Assembly (NCBI GenBank): GCA_022009675.1
Contig: CP091718.1
Coordinates: 1,178,001-1,242,000 of the forward strand
Reading direction: 5' to 3'
Length of the DNA stretch: 64,000 nucleotides
From: Oscillospiraceae bacterium
GTDB lineage: Bacteria > Bacillota > Clostridia > Oscillospirales > CAG-272
A program made the position numbers and the translations under genes. Shown piece after piece: positions 10,312 to 21,095 of this stretch; the stretch's first letter is position 1, and every line of letters starts with the position of its first letter. Under the pieces are notes generated by a model. It made no database searches, was not told the DNA's origin, and was given only the letters and a program-made list of their open reading frames with translations.

Positions 10312-12235
10312 ATGAAGAGAAGTAAAACACAAGCAGTATACAGATTTTTTTACCGGACATGTGGATATCCGAAAAAAAGAAGATTCTGGTCGTGCCATTT
10401 CTGCAAGGATTAAGAATTGGAACTATATTAAGATGTCCGATATCTACGAAGATTTTATCGAGGAAGAAATAAAACGTCAAATAAAGTTGTTTGGGGATCG
10501 TGGGGGGGCGATATCAGTGCATTTGATATTACTCCTGGCACACATACTTTTTCGGTTGTCGAAACTGCATGTAATGAAGGCATTCCGGATATTATTGGCG
10601 AAATGTCACCATTGGTTTTTCTATTGTAGCTCGTGCGGAAAGGTTTTTGATGTTAGAAATTCATCGGATGTGGACAAGTATACCTGGAAGTGCAAAGAAT
10701 GCGGCAAATCTGCTGTAAAAACAGCTTCAGATGATTTATGCTTGTGAGTGTGGTCATGCACAACCCATTAAAATTCCCTATGCACCAGGCGTTAAGGATT
10801 TTTAAATATCGCCCCAATGAAACACAATATAAAAATGTTTTTATAAAAAGCAGGCCTCGCTGACAAGCCTGCAGAATTTGTGCAAATGTGTCCTACATGT
10901 AATGCAAGACTGGTTCCCGATAACGCAAATTCCGGACGAAATTACAAGCCCTTTACACTGAGAGTAATAAATTTAGTGGATGAACGTTGTGGTCGGTTTT
11001 ATAAAAAAGGATTGGATGCTCAAAAAACAATCGTATCGCGTTGGTTTGACAAGATATCTGCTGATGATTATGAAGAAATCCTTAATAATATCGATTTGGC
11101 TTTCAGCGATGCATTTAGAAGTGATGCCCAGCGGGCTGCAATTGAACAACAAGTTCGTTCACTCGTTGATGCAGGATTGCTTCCTGAAGAGATGTTCGAG
11201 AGTGCTGTCAACAATATGTTACAAAACACATCTAACACCAAAAGTGTGGAAAGATATGTAACGATTTGCGACGATTTATTTGCAAAGAAAAAAGCAAAAG
11301 ATCCTGCTGGATATACTGAGTGGCTTGGACATTTTTCATTCAAGTTGATGCAATACGATACCCTTAAGTATGCAAAGAGAATTGTAACTTTGGAGGAAGC
11401 AATTCAGCGCCAGCTTGAAATGGAATTTATTGATTCCGCTGATGAGGTATATGAGTTGAACGCAAAGTTAGGAATCAAAAATATGCAAGTTTCTTGCGAT
11501 ATTCAAATTCTTAACTGCACCTATGGCTATACTCGAAGAAGCGCTGATCCTAAAATTGCTTCCAGCAACAACCCACGTTGTAGATTAAAGCTCAATGCCT
11601 ATGACAAAACACGTGACGGAACTGCAAATCTTGTGTACGGTGCAAAATTGGATACAGAGGGTATCCTTTTTGAGATTGATCGAAGAAAAATCATCGAGTG
11701 GCTGTATGATAACGATATTATTCTTGAGGAGCAATTGCCAGACCTTGATGATGAAGTATCCGTAAAAAAATGGTTTGCGGAGTATGTTCATAGCGATGTA
11801 ATTTCTATGTTTGGAGAAATTGATGAGAGCGAAATCATCACAAAGAATGTTTTTGCATTGCTCCATTCAATGTCACATGCATTTATGAATGCAGCCGGCG
11901 AATTAAGTGGTCTTTCCAGTAATTCCTTGACGGAAATAATCATTGTCGAAACGGCAAGTATATTCATTTATGCTCAGACCAGTCAAGGCGTCCCTCTCGG
12001 TGCATTGTCCGGTATGGCTGAAACAAACTATGCTTATTTCTTGAAAAAAGCATTTGACGAAACCAAAAATTGTGTGTTTGATCCGATTTGTACGGAGAGA
12101 GACGATACTGCTTGTAGCGCTTGTTTAATCATTCCGGAGATCTCGTGCAATCACTTTAACGCAGAACTTGGAAGAAAATATCTGTATTCAATAGACGGTG
12201 CTGGAACACCAACTATTGGTTTTTGGGAGATGTAA
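10312..12235 (+). CDS. DrmB-like DUF1998 protein, frameshifted
   Basis: The start ATG 10312 follows GAGG, 9 nt after the DrmA-like stop. The N-terminus (MKRSKTQAVYRFF) leads to a zinc-ribbon pair, CSSCGKVF...CKECGK (10627-10707) and CECGHAQP (about 10744). The C-terminal DUF1998 domain is clear: LLHSMSHAFMNAAGELSG (about 11855), GVPLGALSGMAE, CVFDPICTERDDTACSACLI and ISCNHFNAELGRKYL, the Cys-rich end typical of DrmB. About 640 residues, with shifts near 10350, 10500, 10735 and 10840; the last 1.3 kb is one open frame. DrmB is the obligate partner of DrmA in DISARM. No DrmC phospholipase-D gene is present nearby, so the locus is not a textbook DISARM. Confidence 0.84.
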
Positions 12236-12237
12236 TT

Positions 12238-13834
12238 ATGGCAAATATGTATCCGAAAAATATTAACGAATATATGCCTACAGATTCAGAACGAATCGTG
12301 TATCAGGAACTGAAAAATCAACTTCCCGATTCATTTGATGTGTTCTATTCTGTTAGCTGGACAAGCTATAATGCCGGGCGCCTGGTAAAATCAGAAGCTG
12401 ATTTTGTTGTTGTCAGCCCAGATTATGGTTTTCTCTGTCTTGAGGTAAAAGGCGGAAATAGTGTTCGGATCGAAGATAATGTTTGGTATCTTTCGGATGC
12501 AGTCCATGGAGAACGAAAGCTTAATATGTCCCCGTACGATCAAGCAGAAAAAGAATATGTATTACTTTAACAAGGTCTTTTCTAACAAGTACAACATGGG
12601 GTATTCCGGAACCTTCAGGGGCGGGGGTTGTTTTTCCATTCTATCCTATAGGTGAAGATGTGGAGCTCAGCAATCGAGATCGTGAATGCACGATAGATAG
12701 TAACGATCTCAATAACCTCTATGATCGTATCAAAAAGATGTTTCGCTTATGGGTAGGAGCTTCATATGGTAGACGCTTCTATCCAATAAGTCAACACCGC
12801 GCCTTTCTCGAATTGATTCGTGACAGATTGGCAATTTCAGCCGCTGCGGGTGCTCTTGTTCGATATAAAGATCAGCAATTGAGCGTGATCAATCGTGTAC
12901 AAGATAATTACATATATTTACTCTCAAATGTAAAAACAGTTTTATATGCGAGGTGGCGCAGGCACGGGTAAAACGTGGATTGCCATGAAGATGGCAAAAA
13001 AATGCTGCCGAGGCATCGGCGCAAAAAGGTGTTATTTGTGTGTACTTCCAAATCACTTGCGGAAATGGTACATTCCCATATTGGTGATACAGTCGACGTA
13101 AAAGATATTCGTTCGCTGTTTCAAAAATGTAGTACGCGATTTTGAGACTTTCCGTGAGCCAACATTCATTGGCTTAAGTAATAATTTGATTGAGGATTGT
13201 CCGAAATATGATGCTGTATTTGTAGATGAAGCTCAGGATTTTACTTCGGAGTGGGCAATTATAGTGAAAAAACTGTTGATTGATGAGAAGAACTCTCGTC
13301 TCGGTGTATTCTTTGATGATGTTCAAGTACTGAGAGAAGATAGCTTTGGCGATGGTTTTGGAATTGATGAAGCGCCATATTTGCTACGAGAAAACATCAG
13401 AAACACAGCAAATATATACAATTGGGTCGCTGATAAAACCAATCTTGGAACCGATATGATTGCTAATCCGGTTGAAGGCCCAACTCCTATTACAGAGATG
13501 GTATTCGAGCGAGGACAGCTGATTCTGCTTCTTGAAACTCTTTTTAGACGTTATCTTGAAGAAGAATATTTGAAGAATGATTCTTTGGTTGTTATAACCG
13601 ACAAAAAAAGAACAACTGTTGCACGAATTTCCTGACGGAGTAGCAAAATGGAAATTCGTTGATGGATCTCCATGTAATGAAACTGAAATAGGGGTGTATT
13701 CTATCGAAGAATACAAAGGCTTGGAATCCAATATGGTGATCTACATACATGATTCCGCTACAACAGAAAACATGAATTACATCGCATATACAAGAGCGAA
13801 ATATTATCTTATAGAGTTGGTGAGGAATTTCTAA
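12238..13834 (+). CDS. NERD-domain SF1 helicase/nuclease, frameshifted
   Basis: The start ATG 12238 is 2 nt after the DrmB stop. Residues about 20-110 form a NERD (nuclease-related) domain: KSEADFVVVSPDYGFLCLEV, followed by KGG, with the D...E-x-K pattern intact. A P-loop MRGGAGTGKTWIAMKMAK (about 12945-12996) and DEAQDF (about 13223) define a UvrD-like helicase; the C-terminal IEEYKGLESNMVIYI and YIAYTRAKYYLI match the SF1 C-terminal domain. About 531 residues. Shifts lie near 12560, 12620, 12940, 12990, 13085 and 13605. It ends TAATG, sharing one base with the methyltransferase start. NERD-helicases occur in several antiphage loci; here it may degrade or unwind unmodified DNA (inference). 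Confidence 0.77.
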
Positions 13835-14652
13835 TGGCGTCGATAACATCTTTCATACGTTGGGCAGGAGGCAAGTCATGGCTTGTTCCATATGTATCCC
13901 AACTTATTCAAGGACTTGACTATAACAATTACTATGAACCATTTATGGGTGGTGCATCGATTTTCTTTTCACTTGATATTCCTCATAACGGATATTTGTC
14001 GGATCTGAACGCTGAATTAGTCGATGCTTTCTGCGCGGTGAGAGATAATCCTCAACAAATCATTGAACACCTTAAAGAATATAAAACAGACGAAAAAAGT
14101 TATTATGCTGTTCGAGCTTCTGAACCTACTGATAAACATCAAAAAGCCGCGAGATTTTTGTATTTGAATGCTACCTCGTTTAATGGTATATATAGAGTAA
14201 ACAAACAGGGGCAGTATAATGTTCCCTATGGAAAAAAAGAGGTAACTCTTAATTGCCAACGCATTTTGGATGTTGGGGTAAAACTTAACGGTGTCAATAT
14301 TACTTGTCAGGACTTTGCCGCCATCCAACCCAACTTAGCCGCAGGAGATTTGGTATTTTTAGACCCTCCTTATACTGTTTCAAAAGAGGACACTGGCTTT
14401 GTTGGATACAATTCTACGTGGTTTTCGCTCGAGGATCAACGTCGGTTAGCAGCTTTGATAGACCACATCAACAACATAGGTGCGTATTACATTATGACTA
14501 ACGCATTTCATCCTACCATTTTGGAAATTTTCGAAGGAAAAGGACGAATGATAATCCTCGAAAGAAATAGCTTGATTGGCGGAAAAAAATCTTTTCGAGG
14601 AAAAGTTCAAGAATATATTTTCACTAACATACCCGAAAGGAGAGATGTATAA
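13834..14652 (+). CDS. Dam-type (D12 class) DNA N6-adenine methyltransferase
   Basis: An intact 272-residue frame with the full Dam/D12 motif set: motif X FIRWAGGKSWLVPYV at the N-terminus, motif I YYEPFMGGASIFFSLD, the acidic LSDLNAELVDAF, and catalytic motif IV LVFLDPPYT (about 14350-14376). It transfers a methyl group from S-adenosylmethionine to adenine N6 in a short DNA site that cannot be read from the sequence. Starts overlap neighbours on both sides (TAATG at 13832-13836 and 14650-14654), so it is translationally coupled to the NERD-helicase and the DGQHR gene. In this context it is the likely self-marking enzyme of the defence operon. There is no sign of a dedicated restriction endonuclease of the usual R-M type. 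Confidence 0.9.
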   Translation: MASITSFIRWAGGKSWLVPYVSQLIQGLDYNNYYEPFMGGASIFFSLDIPHNGYLSDLNAELVDAFCAVRDNPQQIIEHLKEYKTDEKSYYAVRASEPTDKHQKAARFLYLNATSFNGIYRVNKQGQYNVPYGKKEVTLNCQRILDVGVKLNGVNITCQDFAAIQPNLAAGDLVFLDPPYTVSKEDTGFVGYNSTWFSLEDQRRLAALIDHINNIGAYYIMTNAFHPTILEIFEGKGRMIILERNSLIGGKKSFRGKVQEYIFTNIPERRDV

Positions 14653-16969
14653 TGGGAAGAACAGATTGGGGACAAATAGTATTCGATAAGCAATTGGCGA
14701 CAGCCAAAAGCAATCATAAAAAAATATTTGTTTCAGAGAAAATTCCTGTGTCGGAACTTCCTGAATACATTGATGCAGGGTGGGAAAAAAGCAAAGATTA
14801 TAAGAATCCTAAATTCATCGGCGTTTCCAAAGAGAAACCCATAGGCGAACAGTTTGAAGACCGAGTTTGGTTATTGTTTGCATGTATGGGGTTTAATGGA
14901 CTTAATGAAGGAAACGGAATACAAATATCTTATGACTTTAACAACGATGAATTGAAAGAACGTATCAGTGTTGTTGCGGTCGATGAAGAAACTGTTCTAA
15001 TCGTTTTGTGTCACGCCGCCCCAACAATGATAGAACGTAGTTTTGTTACTGAAATCAATGATTTTAGCAGCAAGATTTCAGGAATAAGAAAAAGAAGTTC
15101 TCAAGCAGTATCCCGGCAGAAAGACCAAATTTATTTGGGCTTCACATAATTTCATTATGAATCGTCGAGATCTTGCTCTTTTGGACAAGGTTGGTATTGC
15201 TTATTTTAGCGACACAACGATAGAATACTATTCTGATTTGGCAAAACATCTCGGGTCTTGCTCGAGATATCAACTTTTAGGTAGCCTTTTTGCTAATCAG
15301 GAAATCAAAAAAATATGGATGATAGAGTTCCTGCCATTCAAGGTAAGATGGGCGGATACACTTATTATTCTTTTCTCTATCGAGCCCGAAAAGCTTTTTG
15401 AAGATTGGGTATGTATTGCATCGTTCTGAAGCTAACAAGAATATGATGCCTACATATCAGCGTTTGATTAAAAAGAAACGTCTTCAGGAAGTGCGTTCAT
15501 TTATTAATGATGGCGGATATTTCCCCAATTCTATCATCATTAGCATTGATACCAACGGCAAGGGGCTTTCATTTGACCAATCTTCCTCGAAAGTAGATAG
15601 CACTATTTCTAAAATTGGTATCTTACACATTCCCAAGAGATACAGATCCGCTTATATTATTGATGGTCAGCATCAGTTGTATGGATATTCGGATTCTCTT
15701 TATGCTGCAACCAACACTATTCCTGTTGTTGCATTTGTGGATTTGGATCGTACAGAGCAAATCAAACTCTTTATGGATATCAACGAAAACCAAAAGGCTG
15801 TTCCAAAGTCCCTTCGTGTAACGTTAAATGCGGACATGCTTTGGGAATCGCCGGATTTGGGAGAACAACGCCAAGCTCTTCGTTCTAAGATCGCTCAAAT
15901 GCTTGGTGAAGAAGCAACTTCACCTCTCATCTCCCGAATTGTCATTGGCGAAAACGAATCGACCCCTACTCGGTGTATTACCGTTGAAGCTCTACAAGCA
16001 GCATTGAAAAAATGTAGATTTTTTGATAGCTACGGAAAAAAGAATGTACTTCAAAAAGAAGGAACTTTTGACTGCAAGGATAATCAAGAAACATGCGATA
16101 TCTTCTACCCGTTTATAGAAAAAAATGTTTACTTTATATTAGAGAGACTTGCTTGGAAGAATGGGATAAGGGTGATAGTGACAATGGAATGCTTACCATG
16201 AACCGTGGCATCCAAGCTGTTATTCGCGTAATCGATGATGTTGTGAATATGCTTGTAGAAAAAGGTATGATAAATCCAAAAACTCAGGCATTAGACGATA
16301 TGTTTGGTCTCATTCAATACTATTTGAAACCGCTTACAGACTATATAAATAATTTGACCGCAGAACAAAGAAAAGACTTGCGTGGCTATTTTTGGCGGCG
16401 GTGCAGATACGCGTTTTTGGAGAGCTTATCAAAAGGCTATTGCAGATATGCGCCCCGATTTTTATGCCCGAAGGGCTGGAGGAATTTTTGGCAAAAGCGA
16501 GACAAAGATGTATAACGATGAGACGAGTTCTATGCTTCGGGAAATTGTCACTAAAGTTAAGCTTTTGATCTCTGAATGTTTGAATGATTATTTTGGGGAG
16601 AGCTGGTTAATCAAAGGGCTTCCAAAAAATATTTATACTCGTGCTAAAGGTGAGGCTGATGAAGCAATGTATATTCATGTAACGAACACCGGAGAAGAAA
16701 TCGACATTCCGATTTGGGATTATGTTACACTGCCCGAATGTAAGCAGATCATACTCAACGGTAAAAACTGGTCTCTGTTTTTTGAAGGCATCTTTGTTCG
16801 TCCCGAAGAGGCTAGCCTTGTGGGTGGTAAAGATGTTAAAACTGATTGGCTGCTGAAGATTAATTCCATATCCAATAAACTCTCAAAGGAAAGCTATAGC
16901 GTTACGGTTGATGAGTATACATATGTAAAGAGCATCTACGATTGGTTGATGGGAATACTGGTTTTCTGA
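14652..16969 (+). CDS. DGQHR-domain protein with N-terminal nuclease-like region, frameshifted
   Basis: The ATG at 14652 overlaps the methyltransferase stop. The central motif IIDGQHQLYGYSDS (about 15656-15697), followed by FVDLDRTEQIKLFMDINENQ, defines the DGQHR family, which includes DndB of DNA phosphorothioation loci. The N-terminal ~170 residues (EQFEDRVWLLFACMGFNGLN, then VVAVDEETVLIVLCHAA) resemble the PD-(D/E)XK-like front of large DGQHR proteins, but the expected acidic and Lys positions appear replaced. Total about 772 residues; joins lie near 15100, 15310, 15400, 16110, 16385 and 16490. It may regulate or sense modification for the operon, by analogy with DndB; the function is not established. 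Confidence 0.72.
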
Positions 16970-17043
16970 AATAAAAAGTCCAATAAATTATTTATCTTAA
17001 GAAGTCAAAAAGAGGTGAGTACAATAGCAATCTTATCATAAGA

Positions 17044-17304
17044 GTGCGACGATATTATGAAACCGGAGTTAAGTCTCCGCTTGGAGAAGTGCTGATGGAA
17101 TATGGCTTTCCTGTTGATGCAATCCGCAATCTTGAAGATAAGTTTGACCAGTTGAGAAACTTGGATTTGACGGAAGCAAAAACATTTTGTCGACAGCATT
17201 ACAAAGAGATTATCTCAGCATTTGATTCATACGAAATTAATTTGTTTATTCGCGCCATGAAGAGTATTTGGTATTTCCATCCCCCAATATCTCCCTCGCT
17301 GTAG
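17044..17304 (+). CDS. Short hypothetical protein, possibly a C-terminal remnant
   Basis: An 86-residue frame beginning RRYYETGVKSPLGEVLMEYG, rich in charged helical sequence (LEDKFDQLRNLDLTEAKTF). The frame is open upstream of the GTG at 17044 and no good start with a ribosome binding site is in frame, although AGAGGTG lies at 17009-17015 in another frame. The last residues (HPPISPSL) may already be out of frame. It looks like the end of a larger protein whose beginning is lost or frame-shifted. It is the last AT-rich gene of the cargo and I do not recognise the family. Confidence 0.4.
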   Translation: MRRYYETGVKSPLGEVLMEYGFPVDAIRNLEDKFDQLRNLDLTEAKTFCRQHYKEIISAFDSYEINLFIRAMKSIWYFHPPISPSL

Positions 17305-17619
17305 TCAAAGAAAAAAACCAGCGGTGGAAAAATGATTTTCAAGGCTTCGCATAGAGCCGTGTGGAGCCTTTCTTAAAAGCGAAAAGTCTGCATATAAGAG
17401 CGTTTTTTTGATGCCGAAATTTACAGTTGCCCGTTTGACGGTTTGCGCCAAAAATGCTCGAAAACGCTGATATAGCGTGCTTTTTGCGCTGTTTTGTGAT
17501 ACGCTGTCCATTCGGATATATGGTAGAAATCAACCGATGGAACGGAGGTATAAACATGATTCACGAAAAACGCTGCAAAGTCGATGCAGAAAAAAGAACA
17601 AGGAAAAGGAGGTGCTACG
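17305..17619 (+). promoter_or_regulatory. Intergenic junction between cargo and backbone, with a putative promoter
   Basis: About 315 bp without a supported gene. Base composition changes here from AT-rich cargo to the more GC-rich backbone. A plausible promoter is TTGTGA (17494-17499), a 17-nt spacer and TATATG (17517-17522). AAGGAGG at 17606-17613 is the ribosome binding site of the polymerase-like gene that starts at GTG 17620. Confidence 0.4.
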
Positions 17620-20518
17620 GTGAAAAAAGGTGCAAAGAAAGAGCCGGAGATGGTTCGGATTATTGCGATTGACGGAAGTGACATCCTGAAACATGGCATC
17701 ACGACGCGCAAAGACGGAAAAACTTTATCCCGACGCCTTCCGCGGCGTGCTGGACGAGAGCCTTGACACGCTGAAAATGAAAAAAATCTTCAAACGGCAC
17801 AAGGCAGAACTGCCGTTTCCGTATTTAGAAAAACAAACAGTTTTGCCGCGCCGTAGTCAATGTTTCCTTTGCATACGCCATCAAGCAGTTTGAGCAGTAC
17901 GGGCGCAAGTTTGTGAGACACGGATGCACGGTAACGGACGATGAGATGACCGACCATGTGTGCGTGCGCGACGGCGAGTTGATCGCCATTGAGGTGCCGT
18001 ATTCCAAAGACACGCAATATGCGGCGGTACAGAATCCGATTCCGGTGGAACTGCTCGGCAAATATTTTGTGTATGACAGTGAGGCGAAGGCATACTGCAG
18101 AAGCAAAGCAGCGATTCCTTCTGCCGTTACCTGCAAGGCGATACGCGAGAAGCTCTATACCGAGGGATTTGACATCGACGGCGTGCATTATGTGCGCTAT
18201 AAGCGCAGTGCCGGTGCAAGCCGTGATGGGCGATGTATGTTTATTGCTGAACCGCTTTATGCAGACATGATGAAGTGGAGTGCGTGCGGGTTGTCGGCGG
18301 ATGATGTGACCGATCAGGCTTCATGGCAGGCATACCTTTCCCTGACGATGAGCAGCATTGAAGGCATCATCCGACTGCCGAAAAAGGCGATTCTCATCAT
18401 GCCGGATGCCGTCAGCACCTTTGAAACGGATGCGGTCAGCGTGGAAGAGACCGCCGACCACGACCTCACGGCGACCGCAAAGAAAGTGACGGTCAAAAAA
18501 ACAAGATATGGGACGGACAGGCGATGCTCGACATCAGCGTGTTTGAAGAAAACGGGTACGCTGACTATGGCATGGTGCTGTTGCGCAACCGTTTCTTCAA
18601 GACCTGCGCATTCAATACGCGGTTGCAGGAATGGTTTGCGGACAACGGCATTGCCAGTGTCAGTCAGCTTGCAGGCTATACCACCGCGCGGGATGTGAAG
18701 GATATCAAGCTGGTTATCACCGAAAGCAGCCTGAAATATCTCAAATTCATGCCGCCGAAGACCTCCTATAAGAAGGGCTTCAAACAGTGGCTCGACGCCG
18801 CATACGAAGGCAAAGACGAATCGGTGTTCGGCGTTGTCAAGACGGACAAGCCCGCGCCGCTGATGAACGGGAGCATGGCGTACACCAATTATCAGTTGAT
18901 TAACACGCTCGGGCTTTCCTATGCGGGCATAGAAGAAAAGGTGCTGGCGGATTCCTTTGATTACCTTGACAATATATTGGCGGATTCCGCTTTTCTGCGT
19001 TACCACATTCACACACCGGAGGCGGTGTCAAAAATGCAGGAAGGCGAGATTCCCGATCTTGAAACTTACCGTATGGAGACGGTACTCGACATGACCTGCC
19101 GCACGCCGTATTTTGAAAACACGGATTTTTATAAATCCTTCCGCCGTGAGACGGTGTCGCATTTCAAGGATCAGCTGAAGGACGGCAGAATCCCCGTCGG
19201 CGGCGGATATATGACGATGTTCGGCAATCCCTGCGAGTTCCTGTATGCGTTGATCGGTTGGTGGCAGGAGGGGGATGAGTCGGTTACCTTCGGCGCGGAG
19301 GAAATCTTCACGACTGCTTTTCCGCTTGATCAGATTGTGCTTTGTTCCCGCAGTCCGCATATCACGATGGGAAATCTGTACCTCGCGCGAAACATGGGCA
19401 ATGTTGAGATTACGGCTTACTTCAATCTGACGCCGAATATCGTTTGCGTCAATTCCATCGACAGCAATCTCTTGCGCCGTCTGAACGGTTCGGACTTTGA
19501 TTCGGACACACTGCTTGTCACCGATGAAGAGTGGCTTGTGCGTGGTTCCGCGCAATGCTATCAACCGCTGAAAGTTCCGGTATGTATGGTGGAGCCTGCT
19601 GGCAAAGCGGAATATACGGGTACGCCGTCGGGGATGGCAAAACTCGATTACGACATTGCCGAAAACAAGATTGGTGAGATCGTCAACCTCTCGCAGTTCC
19701 TCAACTGTCTGTTCTGGGATCTGTTGTTCACGGGCAAAACCGACTATGAGCCGCTGTCGCTTTACTATGACATCTGCAAACTCGCCGTCCTCTCCGGCAT
19801 GGAGATCGACAAGGCAAAACGAATGTATGCAGTGGGCACGGGCAAGGTGCTACGAAAGCTTGGTGAGTACCGACGTAAATATAAAGAGGCAAACGGCGGG
19901 CATCTACCGGAGTTCTTTCTCTCCATGACAGGAGGCAGCGACGGAGGAACGGGAGAAAATAAGTCACAACTGGATTGTCCGATGTCGTTTGTCTATGATG
20001 CAGTGAATGCTTACCGCGGCAAGGCAAAGAGCGTGAAAACGGTTCCACTGTCGGAACTCTTTTCGCTTGACAACGGCGACTGCGGCGCCAACGATACGCA
20101 CAAGAAGCAGAACATCATCAAAGCGGTGACGGAAGCCTTCTCACAGATCACAGCTTTGCAAACTGTGGCAAGCAAGTGCGAGGAGGATGAAAAAGCGATC
20201 TATCGGAATGAGGCGCAGGAAATTTATCTGAAATGTCTTGAAAAGGTATCCAAGAATGTGGTAAACGATCACATCCTCGCGATGCTTCTCTCCGAGATTG
20301 ACCATCCTGATGATTCCCGCTACGAAATCAAGTCCTGCCGATATTTTCTCTTCTCCTGTCTTTTGTATGAGGAGAACCGGAGGCTGCTTTCCAAAGTGAA
20401 AACGCCGGAGGACTTCATTCCTTACGACCTGATCCGAGTCGAACCCGAACTCGTTCCCGAAGGTTACCGCACGGAATGGATTTACGGTTTCCCGCATGCG
20501 CATCTGCTGATCAAATAA
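17620..20518 (+). CDS. YonO/RdRP-like double-psi beta-barrel RNA polymerase homologue, frameshifted
   Basis: The start is GTG 17620, preceded by AAGGAGG; the protein is about 965 residues, with shifts near 17720, 17845 and 18503. The last 1995 bp (18524-20518) are one open frame. Hallmarks are a WDGQAML segment followed by RNRFFKTCAFNTRLQEWF (about residues 298-340), SRSPHITMGNLYLARN (about 575-590), and RRLNGSDFDSDTLLVTDEEW (about 619-638). DFDSD (19493-19507) keeps the three metal-binding aspartates of the DxDGD motif of multisubunit RNAP beta-prime, phage YonO and eukaryotic-type RdRPs, and the upstream RSPH...G element sits where those enzymes have a comparable motif. Template and role are unknown: transcription of the element, priming, or defence are all possible. 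Neighbouring genes are mobilization and HTH genes. Confidence 0.7.
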
Positions 20519-20531
20519 CAAAACAGTACAC

Positions 20532-20565
20532 AAGAGTGTCGAGAAATCGGCACTCTTATTTTTTT
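20532..20565 (+). terminator. Rho-independent terminator after the polymerase-like gene
   Basis: AAGAGTG (20532-20538) pairs with CACTCTT (20551-20557) and is followed by a T-rich tract to 20565. It lies 14 nt after the stop codon. Confidence 0.8.
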
Positions 20566-20586
20566 CGGGGCTTGCCCCGAACCGCA

Positions 20587-20616
20587 CTTGAAACTTTCTT
20601 GAAAGAAAGTTTCAAG
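20587..20616. repeat. 12-bp perfect inverted repeat
   Basis: CTTGAAACTTTC (20587-20598) and GAAAGTTTCAAG (20605-20616) form a perfect hairpin with a 6-nt loop between the terminator and the next gene. There is no T-tract, so it may be a protein-binding site or an mRNA hairpin ahead of the HTH gene. Confidence 0.6.
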
Positions 20617-20653
20617 ACTTCAAAGAACTTTACTGAAAAGGAGGGATCAATGA

Positions 20654-21094
20654 TTGAGCAAACATCACGGAACATTTTATTACCACAACGCCCGCGACAT
20701 TCCCGGCGAATATTTTCCGATGCCGAAAAGCATCTTTCGCCTGGGGCTGACTGCGGGTGAAATTCTCGTGTACACCTATCTGATGTACTGCGAGGACAGG
20801 AAAACCTTTCAGTGCCATCCGAGCTATGCCACCATCGGCGAGGCGGTGAACATGAGCAACAACACGGTAGCAAAGCATGTGGAGGGGCTTGTGCGCAAGG
20901 GACTGATTTCCACCGAGCGCACGACCGTGAAAACACGGGACGGGCGCACGCACAACGGAAGCCTGCTCTATACGCTCTGCCCGCTCGCTCCGGTGGAGCA
21001 GGCATATTTTGAAAAGCAGATACGGGAGGCATCAGCGCGGTTGAACTTCAAAGCCGCGCTTGAAAAATACGAAAAAAGGAAAGGAGGCGCGTAA
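20654..21094 (+). CDS. Winged-helix DNA-binding protein of the element backbone
   Basis: An intact 146-residue frame. The start is TTG at 20654 with GGAGGG 8 nt upstream; an ATG at 20650 is out of frame. Residues about 30-100 form a GntR/RepA-N-like winged helix (LTAGEILVYTYLMYCEDR, then YATIGEAVNMSNNTVAKHVE, then GLVRKGLISTERT). Such small helix-turn-helix proteins commonly sit beside mobilization genes in Clostridial integrative elements, as regulators or replication-initiator-like proteins. It ends one base before the Xis-like start, so the two are coupled. Regulator versus replication protein cannot be decided here. Confidence 0.7.
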   Translation: MSKHHGTFYYHNARDIPGEYFPMPKSIFRLGLTAGEILVYTYLMYCEDRKTFQCHPSYATIGEAVNMSNNTVAKHVEGLVRKGLISTERTTVKTRDGRTHNGSLLYTLCPLAPVEQAYFEKQIREASARLNFKAALEKYEKRKGGA

Positions 21095-21095
21095 G

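Noticed and set aside
14652..16969. Dnd phosphorothioation or 7-deazaguanine (Dpd) DNA modification locus
   Set aside because: A DGQHR protein is present, but no DndA/C/D/E-like or TGT/DpdA-like gene is visible.
17620..20518. Primase/helicase or DNA polymerase of the element
   Set aside because: No P-loop, TOPRIM or family A/B polymerase motifs are seen. The DxDxD context fits the double-psi beta-barrel RNA polymerases instead.
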